Shown here in pieces: positions 12,501-22,980 of a stretch of DNA of 60,600 nt. The stretch lies in NCBI GenBank assembly GCA_000697665.1, contig KL197777.1, forward strand, positions 1,730 through 62,329. The letters are read 5' to 3'. A model generated the notes under the pieces. That model was not told the DNA's origin. It ran no database searches and saw nothing but the letters and a program-made list of their open reading frames with translations. A program made the position numbers and the translations under genes. Numbering within the stretch: the first letter of the stretch is position 1; each line of letters begins with the position of its first letter. The stretch is from Jaapia argillacea MUCL 33604. Taxonomy: Eukaryota > Basidiomycota > Agaricomycetes > Jaapiales > Jaapiaceae.

Positions 12501-13819
12501 CGTTAGACTTGTGTCGGTGAAGGAATGGATTCAAAGATTGAGGAAAGTAAAAGCAGCTATCGCGCTGCCGGTATTTTATGGGCTTCGAGAAAGAGGTGTC
12601 TGCATAGCCATGGGTTTGTAGAGTTGCGGATCATTGATATTTGTGGGAGGACGGTCAGTGGTAACCGTTTCAATGACACGACGTTGGACGAATGAACGGG
12701 GACTGGAGCGGGCGACAATCACAGGATCAGCTTCCGCTTGCAGCGGTAGCCTTCTTCAGATCCACTGGGTGACTTTCCATAGCCGTATTTCCTAAATCCT
12801 AGTTTCTAAACGCCGTTGCTAGGTCACAGAGACTGACCTGGGCAGCCTCTGATGGGGCCTTGTGTTTGCTACGAAGGTTATCGCAGCAGGGTGAAGTCAA
12901 GGTTTCTAGACAACCCTCTCGGGACTTCTTGCGACCATAGACCGACAAGGAGACCAATCCAGCGTCCAGGCGGTGTCCAGGAGAACCAATTGAGCACCCA
13001 GAAGGTGATACGCGATGGTAACCGACGTCAAAGAGACCCTTACAAGGCCAATATCTCTTAATTGAGGGGGTGTTGACCCCCTCGTAGATCCTAAAGCACA
13101 CTGGTTGCAGCGGACATGATCTAGACTGTTCCAGTCAAATGAGGTGGGCTAATTGCCTCGAAGTCCATCACAGTCGTGACAAAATGACGTCGAAATGTCA
13201 GCTAACCAAGGTTTAGAGACGAAATTTAGAAATCTCGAGCTGTAAATCGTTATGGAAAGTCACCCACTGATGGACGTTATTGGGAGGTCAAGTTTCTTCC
13301 AGAAGAGCCTGCTCAATTCCAGACAGGCGGTAACAAGCGGTAAGTACAAGACAGGATTTCACTCTCCAGGGCGCAAATACGGAACATGATAGATTTGTGA
13401 CAACTGCAAGGAATCCATTTCATCCGCCACAAATAGGGCTTGTGATTTCGTCGTCATTTGGTTTGAGGCAGTCGAATGTGGTCCAGACAGTGGTGGAACG
13501 TCGGCGGGCGCTGTTATGGCGAGACGCATCCGTGGTCCAGGTTCACAAGGCACAGCCTCCAAAGCAGGCCTGATCTCGGGATGGACCATATTGGCTTGGG
13601 GAGCGTTGAGGACCTTTGAAATCGCAGCAAATTAAGGAAATCGGGCGTTCTTCTAACAAATGTGAACAAGCGGTATCTCTGCATAGTCAACACGATCTCC
13701 AGGGAATGAGAATCAGATAAATACCAGCCTGGCTCAGCTTTTGAGGTCAGAAGTGAAGTACAGTAATGTCAAAGCTCGACGTCACCGTAAAACATAATTA
13801 TTGTCGAGAAACATGGATG
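12501..13819. other. Intergenic, nothing recognised
   Basis: Upstream side of secreted gene A and 3' side of the broken third copy. Open frames here are short and without family motifs or splice chains. No repeat was noticed. Confidence 0.4.
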
Positions 13820-14435
13820 GAAAGCGAAGGAGAAACCCTGGGTCGTGATCAACATCTTCCCTCACAGTTGGCGAGGGAAAACATCACAACTTCAACCGCA
13901 TGGTGATTGAATGCTTCCGCTCATAAGCCGCAAGGTCAACGGCGGGCGGGGCGTCGTTCTGCGCTTTACGATGGTGATTCAGGTCTCAGACTTGCGAGGC
14001 TAAGGGTTTGATCCAGTGAGCTGAGAACCAAGGGTTGATGAATGGCCGGCGGCCAGACGCGAATGGATTGCTCGTCAGTTTGATCCTCCAGCGTCCAGAC
14101 GAAAGTTTCCCGCATCGGGCCCATAGGTGCACAGTGCCGTGACGGAGGGGGGAGCAGCTGCATAGGTGTCACAGTCAGCGTGCGGGGAGACTCTGCAAGT
14201 CAAGGATCGGACTCGCTGATTGCTGGTTACCTTTGGAAACCAATGTCGCTGCACGGCAATGTTAGCGATCAGCATTCTATCTGTCGACGGAACGGTGGAC
14301 GATTCCTCTTATGTTCTGCTCCTTGACCGCCAGGCGAATTCGGTTTATTCCAAGGAACCCGTGATATTACATGGAGGCGGTACGTGGCAGGTGGTGTTTG
14401 CAGCGTCCATATGTAAACGAGGACGGGAACAACTT
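13820..14435 (-). pseudogene. Secreted protein family, broken third copy
   Basis: Blocks in the same order as in copies A and B can be aligned. GACATTGGTTTCCAAAG near 14240 corresponds to the short exon of copy B. Near 14080-14130 a block reads PMRETFVWTLE, matching the ETSIWTLD exon. Near 14010-14030 CACTGGATCAAACCC corresponds to the QWINPDH exon, but a TGA soon follows in that frame. CATGCGGTTGAAGTT near 13890 matches the AVEV exon end, and the last exon GFSF follows at about 13830. The signal-peptide exon was not found. The copy lacks a start and has in-frame stops, so it is decayed. It occurs only in the 11-17 kb arm of the duplication. Confidence 0.6.
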
Positions 14436-14494
14436 CACAATAGAGGGCGATAGTCTATGCTAGTAGGGAACCTTGTACCGATTAATGGATTTGG

Positions 14495-17118
14495 TCAGAG
14501 CCAAATTGGCCTGTAAATCCACACGGAAACACGATTCGTCAATTGCACAGCCATAGGACGGAATTTGGGTTCACCTTCTCCAGTGGAACGGTACAGACCC
14601 GTCATCAGTCAATCTATAAGCCAAGACGTGCAGATCGCCCACGGACAACTCATCTGGCATATCCCAACTCTTACCCACAGAGAATATATGGAGCACATGC
14701 GGGGCGGAGACGCAGCCAATGAACTCCTGCTCGGTATCCTGGCCATCGTTCACTACGATTGGTCGATATCGAGGGTGAAGTCGTTTGATCTCGCGAGGGG
14801 ATACCCATCGCATAAGTCGGCCATCAGCATAGAGGACCTCCGTTGTGCTATACTGTCCTTTCCGTGTATCCAAATCCTCGAACGTATCGCCACTCGGCGC
14901 AGTAAAGACCTAGGAAAAGATATCAGCTTCAGCCTAAGAAAAGGACATGAAGGAAGTCGAACCTTGAGGCAACCTGTAGAATTGGGGTAGAAACCGTCCC
15001 TAACGCAGACGCCACGGTAAATGATTGTTTCCTTTTTTTCCAATTTAGGAAGATGACGTTCATTCCAAGCCACCAACTTTTGTGAAAGAGCCTTCGCTTC
15101 TACCCGATATCGGAGTTCACGGGTGTCACTTTGGATATCATTGTTAAGTAGACGAAGTATCTCATGAAAACAATCGTTATCAGCTTCCAGGACACGGGCC
15201 ACGTCGTCGGCGGAACATTGATCTCTGGAATGACATGGCGAGGGCATAACGATGAGGGAGAGGGGTTTGAAGAAAGATAATCACGGAACGCACTGCAGGA
15301 TAAGTTTCACTAGCTCCTCACATAATCGCGTTTGCTTCGTCGAGGGGACGGCACGAATGCACATCGCACCATGAGCGGCACCGGAGCGCCGGAAATACCA
15401 ATGTCGATTCCAAGCCCCCCAAAGCGCAAAGAAGGGGCTTCCATACTGAGATATGATAGAGAGCCACTGGCGGTCATTCGAGCGAGAATGGAAAAGCTGT
15501 TGTAGCGAAGTCCTCGCTTCGTTCGTAAGAGTCGCGGCGAGGTAAGCTGCAAAGCGAGATGACTGAGGGTCCGAGTATATTCGAAGAAGTTCCGTTGCGA
15601 TCGACCCATCACCAAGGGCGGCTAAAGAGGTTTATGGAAGAAAATAAGCTTGGTGTAAACGAAGGTAGGCAGCCAGCCCACCTTGTGGGTGCCTCATGTA
15701 GACTTGACAGGCAGGGAGCAAGAAACATCGCCAGTGCCACATGTTATTTGGAGGTCTTGTGAACGTTTGCTTCAATAGCTGATGGATGAACGTCAAGAAG
15801 ACGCTACGCTCAAATGGGTCCATACTCAGAGAATGCATGAACCACTGAAACATTATCTCAGGTGTGAGCTGGTCGACGACGACTGAGATGTTATCACCGA
15901 GAGGCATAACGGCCAACCGCTGTATGGCGAGGAGCTGGCTATCCGGCGTTCTATAGGGCAACGTTTAGTCGTTGGTTTACTATCGATTTCGATTGCGAAC
16001 TTACATGGTGTAGGGCAGAAGGACTGATACCAAATGGGCCAAGTGTACGCGGTTGGCAGGAGGAGGATACCAGGGAACCTGATAGTATTCCTTGATCGAT
16101 GCGAGGATGTGAGACTCTGAAAGAAGTACCAAAGCCCGCCTGGAAGGGGCCAGTAGTAAGTCGCGGTCTCGATGTCGAAGAGGTAACATGGTGGAATAAG
16201 TGTAGATGTCTTGAATGATTCCCAGGGCACCCAGGTCGAGGAAGAGGGCCTGAGAGTCCAAGAAGGCGCAAGTTAGGGCCACGATGTAGTAGATAGCAAG
16301 AAGTCGATTAGAATGATTATTGTCCCTGAGAAAACAGATTAGGAACGATGATACACGATCAAGTCATTGGAAAGCTCTCACCTGAGAAGATCCACCAATT
16401 TTCGATACCCATCCATCAACTTCGGGTCCACCATCAACACTCCACTCTCTAAGTCCTCTTTCCCAACAGTTTCCAACAGGAGAGTGGAAAACGGACGTGG
16501 TGATCGCAAGGGAAGGAGTGAACGGGGTCCCAAATCATATTTGCGTTTCAAGGCATAATGATTAGCCCTGGAAAGTATTTCAGCCATGACGGCGTTCGGT
16601 CCTAACCCTAGACGTTCCGCTGCACCACCCATAACCTGTTTCAACTTTCCACCGGATTGAGATAACCACTTCCCAAATGTTCGCCCTGGTCCCATCTGGT
16701 CCGATAACGAGCCGTCGCTCTCGCTCAGTGCTTCAATGTCAACGGAAGCTGAAGTGAACATTTCGGCGAGTGCAGGGATGTCGTCGGGCGAAACGGTGAA
16801 GGATGTGGTTGAATGAGATCCGGGGGACATGAGAAGGGGTGGGGTAATCATCGATTGAGGAGCGGGATGCGGACGGCGACGCTTCTTTGAGGCTACAACT
16901 TTCGTCGCAACTTGATCAACTAGCCGTTCGACTCCTCGACCAGCCTTCGAAATCCACGTTCCAGCCGTTCGCCCGGGGCCCGCGACGTCGGAGACAGTGG
17001 CATCGCTGACGCTCTCGACCTCGACGTCGGCTGATACTGTTCGAAAGAGATTTGTCGACTCTGTGAGGTTTTCGAGGGGGACAGTGAAGGATAACCCTGC
17101 ATTTCTCGGTGTATTCAT
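14495..17118 (-). CDS. Large conserved protein of unknown function, copy 1
   Basis: About seven exons, starting MNTPRNAGLSF at 17118 and ending with the short last exon IWL and TGA at 14495. It is co-linear with copy 2 (22981-25580) exon by exon, and the product is roughly 750 residues. The N-terminal exon (to about 16380) holds two tandem copies of a module of about 75 residues. Each has an acidic Ser/Asp-rich stretch (VSDATVSD; LSESDGSLSD) followed by GPGRTAGTWISKAG or GPGRTFGKWLSQSG, so the G-P-G-R-T-x-G-x-W core is duplicated. Later exons give FLDSQALFLDLGALGI, PLRHRDRDLLLAPSRRAL, TPEIMFQWFMHSLSMDPFER, RVEAKALSQKLVAWNERH and IIYRGVCVRDGFYP. No signal peptide is seen; a buried hydrophobic or membrane helix near YYIVALTCAFLDSQ is possible. 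No family recognised. An in-frame upstream ATG at 17199 exists, but copy 2 supports 17118. Confidence 0.75.
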
Positions 17119-17978
17119 GATGGTGGAAGGAAGGTGGAAAGGCAGAATCGGCTGTGGAGATTGAGTTTGATAGGAATCGGAATAAGCGCCGGTCTGCACT
17201 GCTTAAGACACCGGCCATAGCGCAATCACGAAAGGCCCTGAGAAGGAGTATCTGTGGGAACGAAGAAAACACAGGTTAACACATTTCGAACATAACAATT
17301 CGATCGCCCGTCGATGGGATTCCCCAGTCAACGACACCAACGACGGAGGCACATCTTAACGGATCGGGGATGATACGCGTGTTTGATGCCTGGTTGTGGG
17401 AGGAATGGAGATGATAGGATAGTGCAGTGACGAAGAGAGGGTCGAAGACCTGTTATGTTCCCGCTGTGTGTATGAGGACAGTTAATATCAATAGGCTTGA
17501 CTTTTGACGAATGAGGGATAAACGGGAAGACTACAGTAGAGCGGAGGGCCATTACGGGATTTGCTTGCCAAGAAGGGATAATCGGGTCCATTACTTGACG
17601 ATACAATAGTACTTAAAGCCAATCGAGTCCGTCATGCGCTGCGAAGATGAGCAGTGGGTGGTCGCGATTGCGTCGGGAGGAGTTCAACTGTGGCTGTGGC
17701 CTGAGTGATGAAGAGAAGCTGATGATGTCATCGAGAATTTGGAACTCAGATGGCGAGCCAATCTTTTGGATGGGAGCTCAAAAATGGTGTTGAACCTGCG
17801 GACAATAGGGACATGCAAGACCCACTACTACAGTAGCAGGAATTTCTGTCCACCCTTGCTCGCAACTCCATCGCCCAAGTTCTTCACTTTTTCTTTCCGC
17901 CATACCACTCTCTCCTAACTCTCCCAACTCGCTCAGCTCGCTCAACGGACTGCCTCAGTCAAAGTCTCTCCTCCCGTG
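17119..17978. other. Divergent upstream region
   Basis: Shared 5' side of the large gene (minus) and the protease relic (plus). A minus-strand open frame near 17328-17606 has no counterpart upstream of the second large-gene copy and no motif. Pyrimidine-rich sequence at 17830-17960 resembles a fungal core promoter or 5' leader. Confidence 0.35.
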
Positions 17979-19982
17979 ATGCCTGACAACCCATCAAGCG
18001 AGTTCTTTTTACGTTTTATTGTTTTCTTCTATACAGACCCGCTCGTATATCCTTCTAGTCGATAATTGGGATGAGCATGTTCATTCCCCGGCCTTCGACA
18101 AAGAGTGCAATGCGCAGTCCAAATGTCTTTTGTCCAGCTCCAGCTCCAGAGACTCCTCCGAGCGTATCAGGCTCTGGGAGGACGACGATTCCTCCAGCAT
18201 GACTTCCGTCGAGTCCTCACACGACGTCTCCAAGCTCGAGAAGCACCTGTATTACTTCGGTCTCCGCGGCAACAGACACCTTGGCCCCAAGCTCATTTCA
18301 GGACGTCTACCGATGTCTTTACGCCGCCTACTGGACCAGAGCACGACGCTCGCCTTATGCAGCTTCTTGGTGTCTACGACCACAACAAAATGGGCCAGGA
18401 CAACCTTTGGGCAACTATTCGTGAGGAGGTTCGTGACCTTCTCGAAGCGTAGCATTCTGCGGACTGACATTCGTTCCAAGGTTGTTAAACTCCTCGACAA
18501 TCGAGAGATCCACCAGACCTCCGTCGACCTCGTCCGCTTCAGGTGGCACGAGCAGAACTCGGACGGTGGCAGAGAGACAGTTACCAGTCGCGTCACGATC
18601 TGGGTCGGAGTGCTGCCAGACAGTACCACCGGCGACGCCGCGTTCGAGTCCTCTCAGGACATCCTCCAACTCCTCAAGCAACACGACATTCACGACATCG
18701 ACGTGGCGTATCGTGAATCGGTGGCCCAGCCTTTCACTGGTCCCGAGCTGTTGGCACCCGTCGACGATCTCCATCCCCTCAAGAACGTAATAGATTGGGT
18801 CACCACCGCACTTAGCCTGCCCATCGCCGGCTTGAGGACGCTGCATATGCAAGGGACGTTAGGCTTCTATTTCCAAGTCGGCGACGATCTCTACGGCGTT
18901 ACGGCACGCCATGTGCTGTTCCCCGCGGACCATGGCAATAGTTCTTACACCTACGTCGGTACCTTCGTTTCCTCGAAAAGATGAGCGCAATTCTGACTAC
19001 ACCTACCTAGCCGGGCCCAAGAAGGAGGTCGTCCTTATGGGCAACAGAGCTTTCGACGACTTTCTGGCATCCATTAAGGCCAAAATTGGCAACCAGAACA
19101 ACACCGTCACCGTCTTGGAGAAGCGCGCTGCGGCGTACAAGAAGAAGGCCGGTGCCGGTAACGAGCAAGCGGCAACAGACCTGGTGGCCACCGAAAACGA
19201 CATGAAGAACAGAAAAAAGGCGATCGAGGCCCTCAAGGCGTTCTTCGTCACGATGAAGAAGAACTGGTCGGAGGTGAACAATCGCGTCATTGGACAGGTT
19301 GTCTGGGCACCTCCGATCACTGGCCTTAATGCCCCTCACGGCTACACCAAGGATGTTTGCGTCATCAAGCTCGACAAGAAGAAATTCTGGCTAAACTTCA
19401 TGGGGAATGTCATTGATTTAGGTGCGTGCTGACCCCGTCTAACTAAAGGTGCCTAATCTAACTGTTCGTATTCCAGGCACTGAAATCGACTCCGGCACGT
19501 TTATGAGCTTAATGTACCCTGGGGATGACGCGTAATCCGAGTTCGACTACCCCAAGGATCGTCTTTTCAAGCTCAGAGGCATTCTCACCGCCGCTCAGAT
19601 ACGTCAACCCAACAATCAGGACTTGACGGGCGACCCCGTGCGATTCGTGATCAAACGCGGTCACACCACGTTCACCACGATTGGTCGTCTTGCTGGGTTC
19701 GAGTCTCATCAGCGCCGCTACGGCCTCGTCGGCACCTTCGATTCTGTCGAAGCTGCAATTTACCCCTACGACAACGGCTCCGGTCCATTCTCCAGACGCG
19801 GGGACTCTGGGGCCCTTATCGCTGGTCCCGAAGGCGAGTTCGCTGCCCTCCTCAGCAGTGGCACTGGTCCGACCGACTCGTCTGACATCACCTACGGCAC
19901 CCCGATGTACTGGCTCTGGGAAGACGTCATCAAGCCTCAGTTCCCAGGTGCCAACCTCTACTTCGACCTCCCCCAGAACTAG
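17979..19982 (+). pseudogene. S1-like serine protease family protein, decayed
   Basis: It belongs to the agaricomycete protease-like family with an N-terminal YYFGL...DVFTPPTGPE region and a chymotrypsin-like core. The His box is LYGVTARHVLFP (about 18890), a long KK/E-rich linker follows, then the Ser box FSRRGDSGALI (about 19793-19825) and GPTDSSDITYGTPMYWL near the end. Three introns fit: about 18435-18480 (GTTCGT...CCAAG), about 18958-19010 (GTACCT...CTAG) and about 19423-19477. Two lesions remain. A one-base frame slip lies near 18290-18300, between GPKLIS and RTSTDVF. An in-frame TAA lies at 19534-19536, between MYPGDD and SEFDYP. The stop codon closing the family-like C-terminus is at 19980-19982. 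The start is unclear; an ATG at 17979 is a candidate. It could still be expressed if the lesions are assembly errors. Confidence 0.75.
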
Positions 19983-20830
19983 GTTCGTCTCTTCCTTCTG
20001 CCTCATGCCCTCATATTTATAACTGACAACGTTAATTTCAAGGCCTTCGCGAGACGTTCTCGCATCGTTTTTTCCCTATGACTGCTCCCAACTCTCCCCT
20101 ACCCCACACTCCTTGTCTTCTGCAACTCATTCTCGTTTCTTAGCGTTCTGTTATGTATTGGTTGGGCTAATGTCGCAGACAGGTGCTTTGATCGTCGAAT
20201 GGCTGTTCAGGTTCGTCTCTCTCGTCCGTCTCGTCTTTTTCACACTCATAACTAACGACGTTCTGCAGCCTTGGCCGAGCCGAGCCGTGTCGCAATCTGT
20301 TCCTGCGACTTCTTCCCCTTCCACTATGCCTCATCTCTTTTTTCCGTCTGTGGACTTGTGCTCGTTTTCTAAGTGCAAACCCGCAGTCTTCTTTGTCGCC
20401 TCGACTTCGTCGTCATTTTCTCCCGCTCGTAATCTATTGGTTGGTTGTTGGTGTCGGACGGACGCTTGGACCGGTGAACCGCTTGCCTTTGTGCGTTTCT
20501 CTCCCACACCTCGTTCCTGTCGTACTCATAACTAACGACCTTAACATCTAGGCCCTGGATGTGTGGACTTTTCGTTCAGGTATGTCTTGTTCTTCTTCCA
20601 TTCCCCGTTCCGTCCAGCTAATAGCTTTTGTCAACGATTCAGGCTTTGGACTCACGGGCTCGTCGTGTTGATCGCTGTTGCTTCTCGTCGTCGGACTCTC
20701 TCAACTACTGTGTACTATCCACTCGCTCGTGACTCGTATGTTTCTCCCCTCCTATATCCCAACTCGCTTGCCTCCCCCCACTCAGTTACTCTCTGTATGC
20801 CAAATGGACATTATCTTTGATGTTGCTTAA
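19983..20830 (+). other. Chain of intron-like units after the protease stop
   Basis: Four units with fungal intron anatomy lie in series: 19983-20042, 20211-20267, 20491-20551 and 20580-20642. A fifth is possible at 20736-20783. Each starts GTTCGT, GTGCGT or GTATGT, is pyrimidine-rich, carries a CTAAC/CTGAC-like branch site and ends AG. The first begins at the base after the protease stop codon. Units two and three share the 15-mer CTCATAACTAACGAC. The sequences between them do not form a recognisable protein. This may be a spliced 3' UTR, a non-coding transcript, or the remains of duplicated 3' exons. Confidence 0.4.
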
Positions 20831-21173
20831 ATCTTGCATGATAAGATAGCCTGCTCGCCTGCCAGTGCTCGGGCTAAGTATGATTTGCTCGGGCTATGAT
20901 GTGGCATCCCGCTCAGGCTTTTCGTTGGCTGTGGTTAGTGGCGGAGGGAACGTGAAACGCTGAGAACCTTCTTAGTGTCAACAAATCAAGTGAGTCATCG
21001 TTCACGAACGCAAGTCAACTATTAGCTGGCTCGCTAGAGAGTAAACAGCCTGAGTCGTGTCCACGAAATAAGAATCAAAATCATCAGCAGTCCATCGCTG
21101 TCCAGGTCCGATAAAGCATTGACGAATGGGTTAAATCAATAATGTCCGTCCAAAAGAACGCTCGTAGGAGAAA
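20831..21173. other. 3' intergenic region, nothing recognised
   Basis: Lies between the intron-like chain and the 3' end of secreted gene B. No gene, repeat or RNA signal was seen. Confidence 0.4.
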
Positions 21174-22245
21174 TCAATCCGAAACGAAGGAGAAACCCTG
21201 TGGCAGGACACGATTTTCAGTCTCTTTCCGCGTGATCCACGAAGAGAAAGGCGTACAACTTCGACGGCATGGTAGTCGTGATGCTTCTTGTTATAAGCAG
21301 GAAGGTCGCCAACGAACATGATTCCGTTCTGCTTCTTACTGTAGGCGATAAGAGTCTCAGGCTTGCTGTGGTCAGGGTTGATCCATTGCGCTGTGAAGGA
21401 GGCATTGACATGTACCGGTCATCAGATGGGAACTAATGAGTGGCCGCTTACGGGTCAATTTCTTGGTCCTGGTATCCAAAGTCCAGATGGAAGTTTCCCA
21501 CATTGCGCCCATTGGGCCGCTGTGCGGAGGTGCATATGGAGCGGCTGCATCACAGTGTGTGAACAAGAAGGCTAACTGATACGAGTAAAGAACCCACTAA
21601 TATCTCGCTCTCTCTGGAAGCCAATTTCGCTGGATGAGGTTGTTCGGCGTCATGATCCTAATGCCGGGTGAAGTGAACCTACTCACTTGCGATCGTGCGA
21701 CTTTGGAATGAGAGTTCCTGGATGGCTAGCGGAACCACCTAAGTATATGTAGGAAGGCGCTCCGAAGTTCTAAGAGAGGAGGTAAGCGGTGGGTTGAGTT
21801 ATCGTTGATTGCGTGAAGGGAAGTGACTTACAGTTCCGACCATCGTAAACGGGGTACCGTGGGTGTAGTTGAAAGCAACCCGCAGATCAGTCTTATGATG
21901 GGGGCTGACGCCATTGCTGAAGGACGACTCAGCAACACTCCGCAAGAATCACGGGGAGAACGAGCAACGTACATGCCATCCGTAAAGTTGTTCACAAAGC
22001 CGAGAGGATGTCCATTTGAGTCCACAATTTGGATGCGACCCGCATATCTGAGATAGTGCATAGGTGACAGCTGCTAAACATGCCAAAGGCAATCACGTAC
22101 CTAGCAGCCCAACGCTTCTCCGCTGCCCCAGTGATTCAGTACGGTCAGTAGAAACATGGATAAAGTACTTACCTTCTGGCGGTTCAGCGATTGGCGACGC
22201 GCAAACCGTCGCGACGAGAAGGGTGAGGACGTAGAATAATTTCAT
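21174..22245 (-). CDS. Small secreted protein, copy B
   Basis: Nine exons with the same plan as copy A run from ATG at 22245 (MKLFYVLTLLVATVCAS signal peptide) to TGA at 21174. A dibasic AEKR site follows the signal peptide. The mature chain contains RIQIVDSNGHPLGFVNNFTD, FNYTHGTPFTMVG, MWETSIWTLDTRTKKLT and QWINPDHSKPETLIAYSKKQ, and ends GFSFVSD. Cysteine is absent after the signal peptide. The small sixth exon (NEIGFQRERDI) is the least conserved part between A and B. The protein is presumably secreted through the Golgi, cleaved by a Kex2-type protease and N-glycosylated at N-Y-T. Its function is unknown. Like copy A, it lies downstream of a large paralogous gene on the same strand, which marks the duplicated block. 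Confidence 0.82.
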
Positions 22246-22980
22246 TGATACAGATAAGAGAAAGTGATTCAGAAGTTGAGGACAGCAAGTGCAAGCGTCG
22301 GCACCCCCAACTTTATAACCGTTGCGAGACACAGCCCCTCTAAAGCAGAGTTGCGGGGCCACGGGCATTGACGTGAGGGCAGTTGGTGACGAGTCCACGA
22401 AGCCTTGGCATTCAGTGAAATAGGAGGAAGACTCGAACGGACGGGAGGGATTGGTCTTGTTGTAGTCCGCTACTTGGCAGTCTCAGATCGACTCCCTTCA
22501 TTCCATACGAACCCATGCATTGGGAGGCGATACTACTGTGACAGACGCCATTGGACTTAAGACTTCGATTCTGCATGACGAGACAGGAACGATTTGCCAA
22601 CGGAACTCAAAGCGGTGCACGAATAATTGATTGGAAGGCAAGGGTAGACCGGTGATTGCGTCGCGTATTGATGGGAGAGTGGCAATCGAGAGTTCAAGAG
22701 AGTCTGATTCGTTCGATGGGCAGATTTGCCCATCTGGCTCACGGAACTCGCGGTCCGGCCTGCCGTAGATCTTCTTGGTATGCACAGCCATACAATGTTG
22801 GAAGGCCTTAACGGGTCGCGACAGGCTTGGCCGCGGATCGTGGGAATATCTGGTAGAGCTGGCGTAGGTAAGTTACTTGGGGTTGAATTGAAATACAACG
22901 GAGATTGATGTGAGGGCTGGCAACATTGCGCCGTCGAGACACGTCTCCGTTTCGTCCTTCCACGCCTCACCTATGCCCTA
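22246..22980. other. Spacer between secreted gene B and large gene 2
   Basis: Only 0.73 kb, compared with 2 kb in the other arm of the duplication, because the broken third secreted copy is missing here. Open frames on the minus strand (about 22410-22970) carry no family motif. It probably holds the promoter of gene B and the 3' end of large gene 2. Confidence 0.4.

Noticed and set aside
18435-18480. Apparent stop after RDLLEA in the protease gene
   Set aside because: A GTTCGT...CCAAG intron joins TIREE to VVKLLDN in phase.
18958-19012. Apparent frameshift in the protease gene between SYTYV and AGPKKEV
   Set aside because: A GTACCT...CTACCTAG intron restores the phase and the family sequence, so this is splicing, not a lesion.
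19685-19712. GGTTCGAGTCTC resembling a tRNA T-loop
   Set aside because: It lies in conserved protease coding sequence (AGFESHQ) and has no other tRNA parts.
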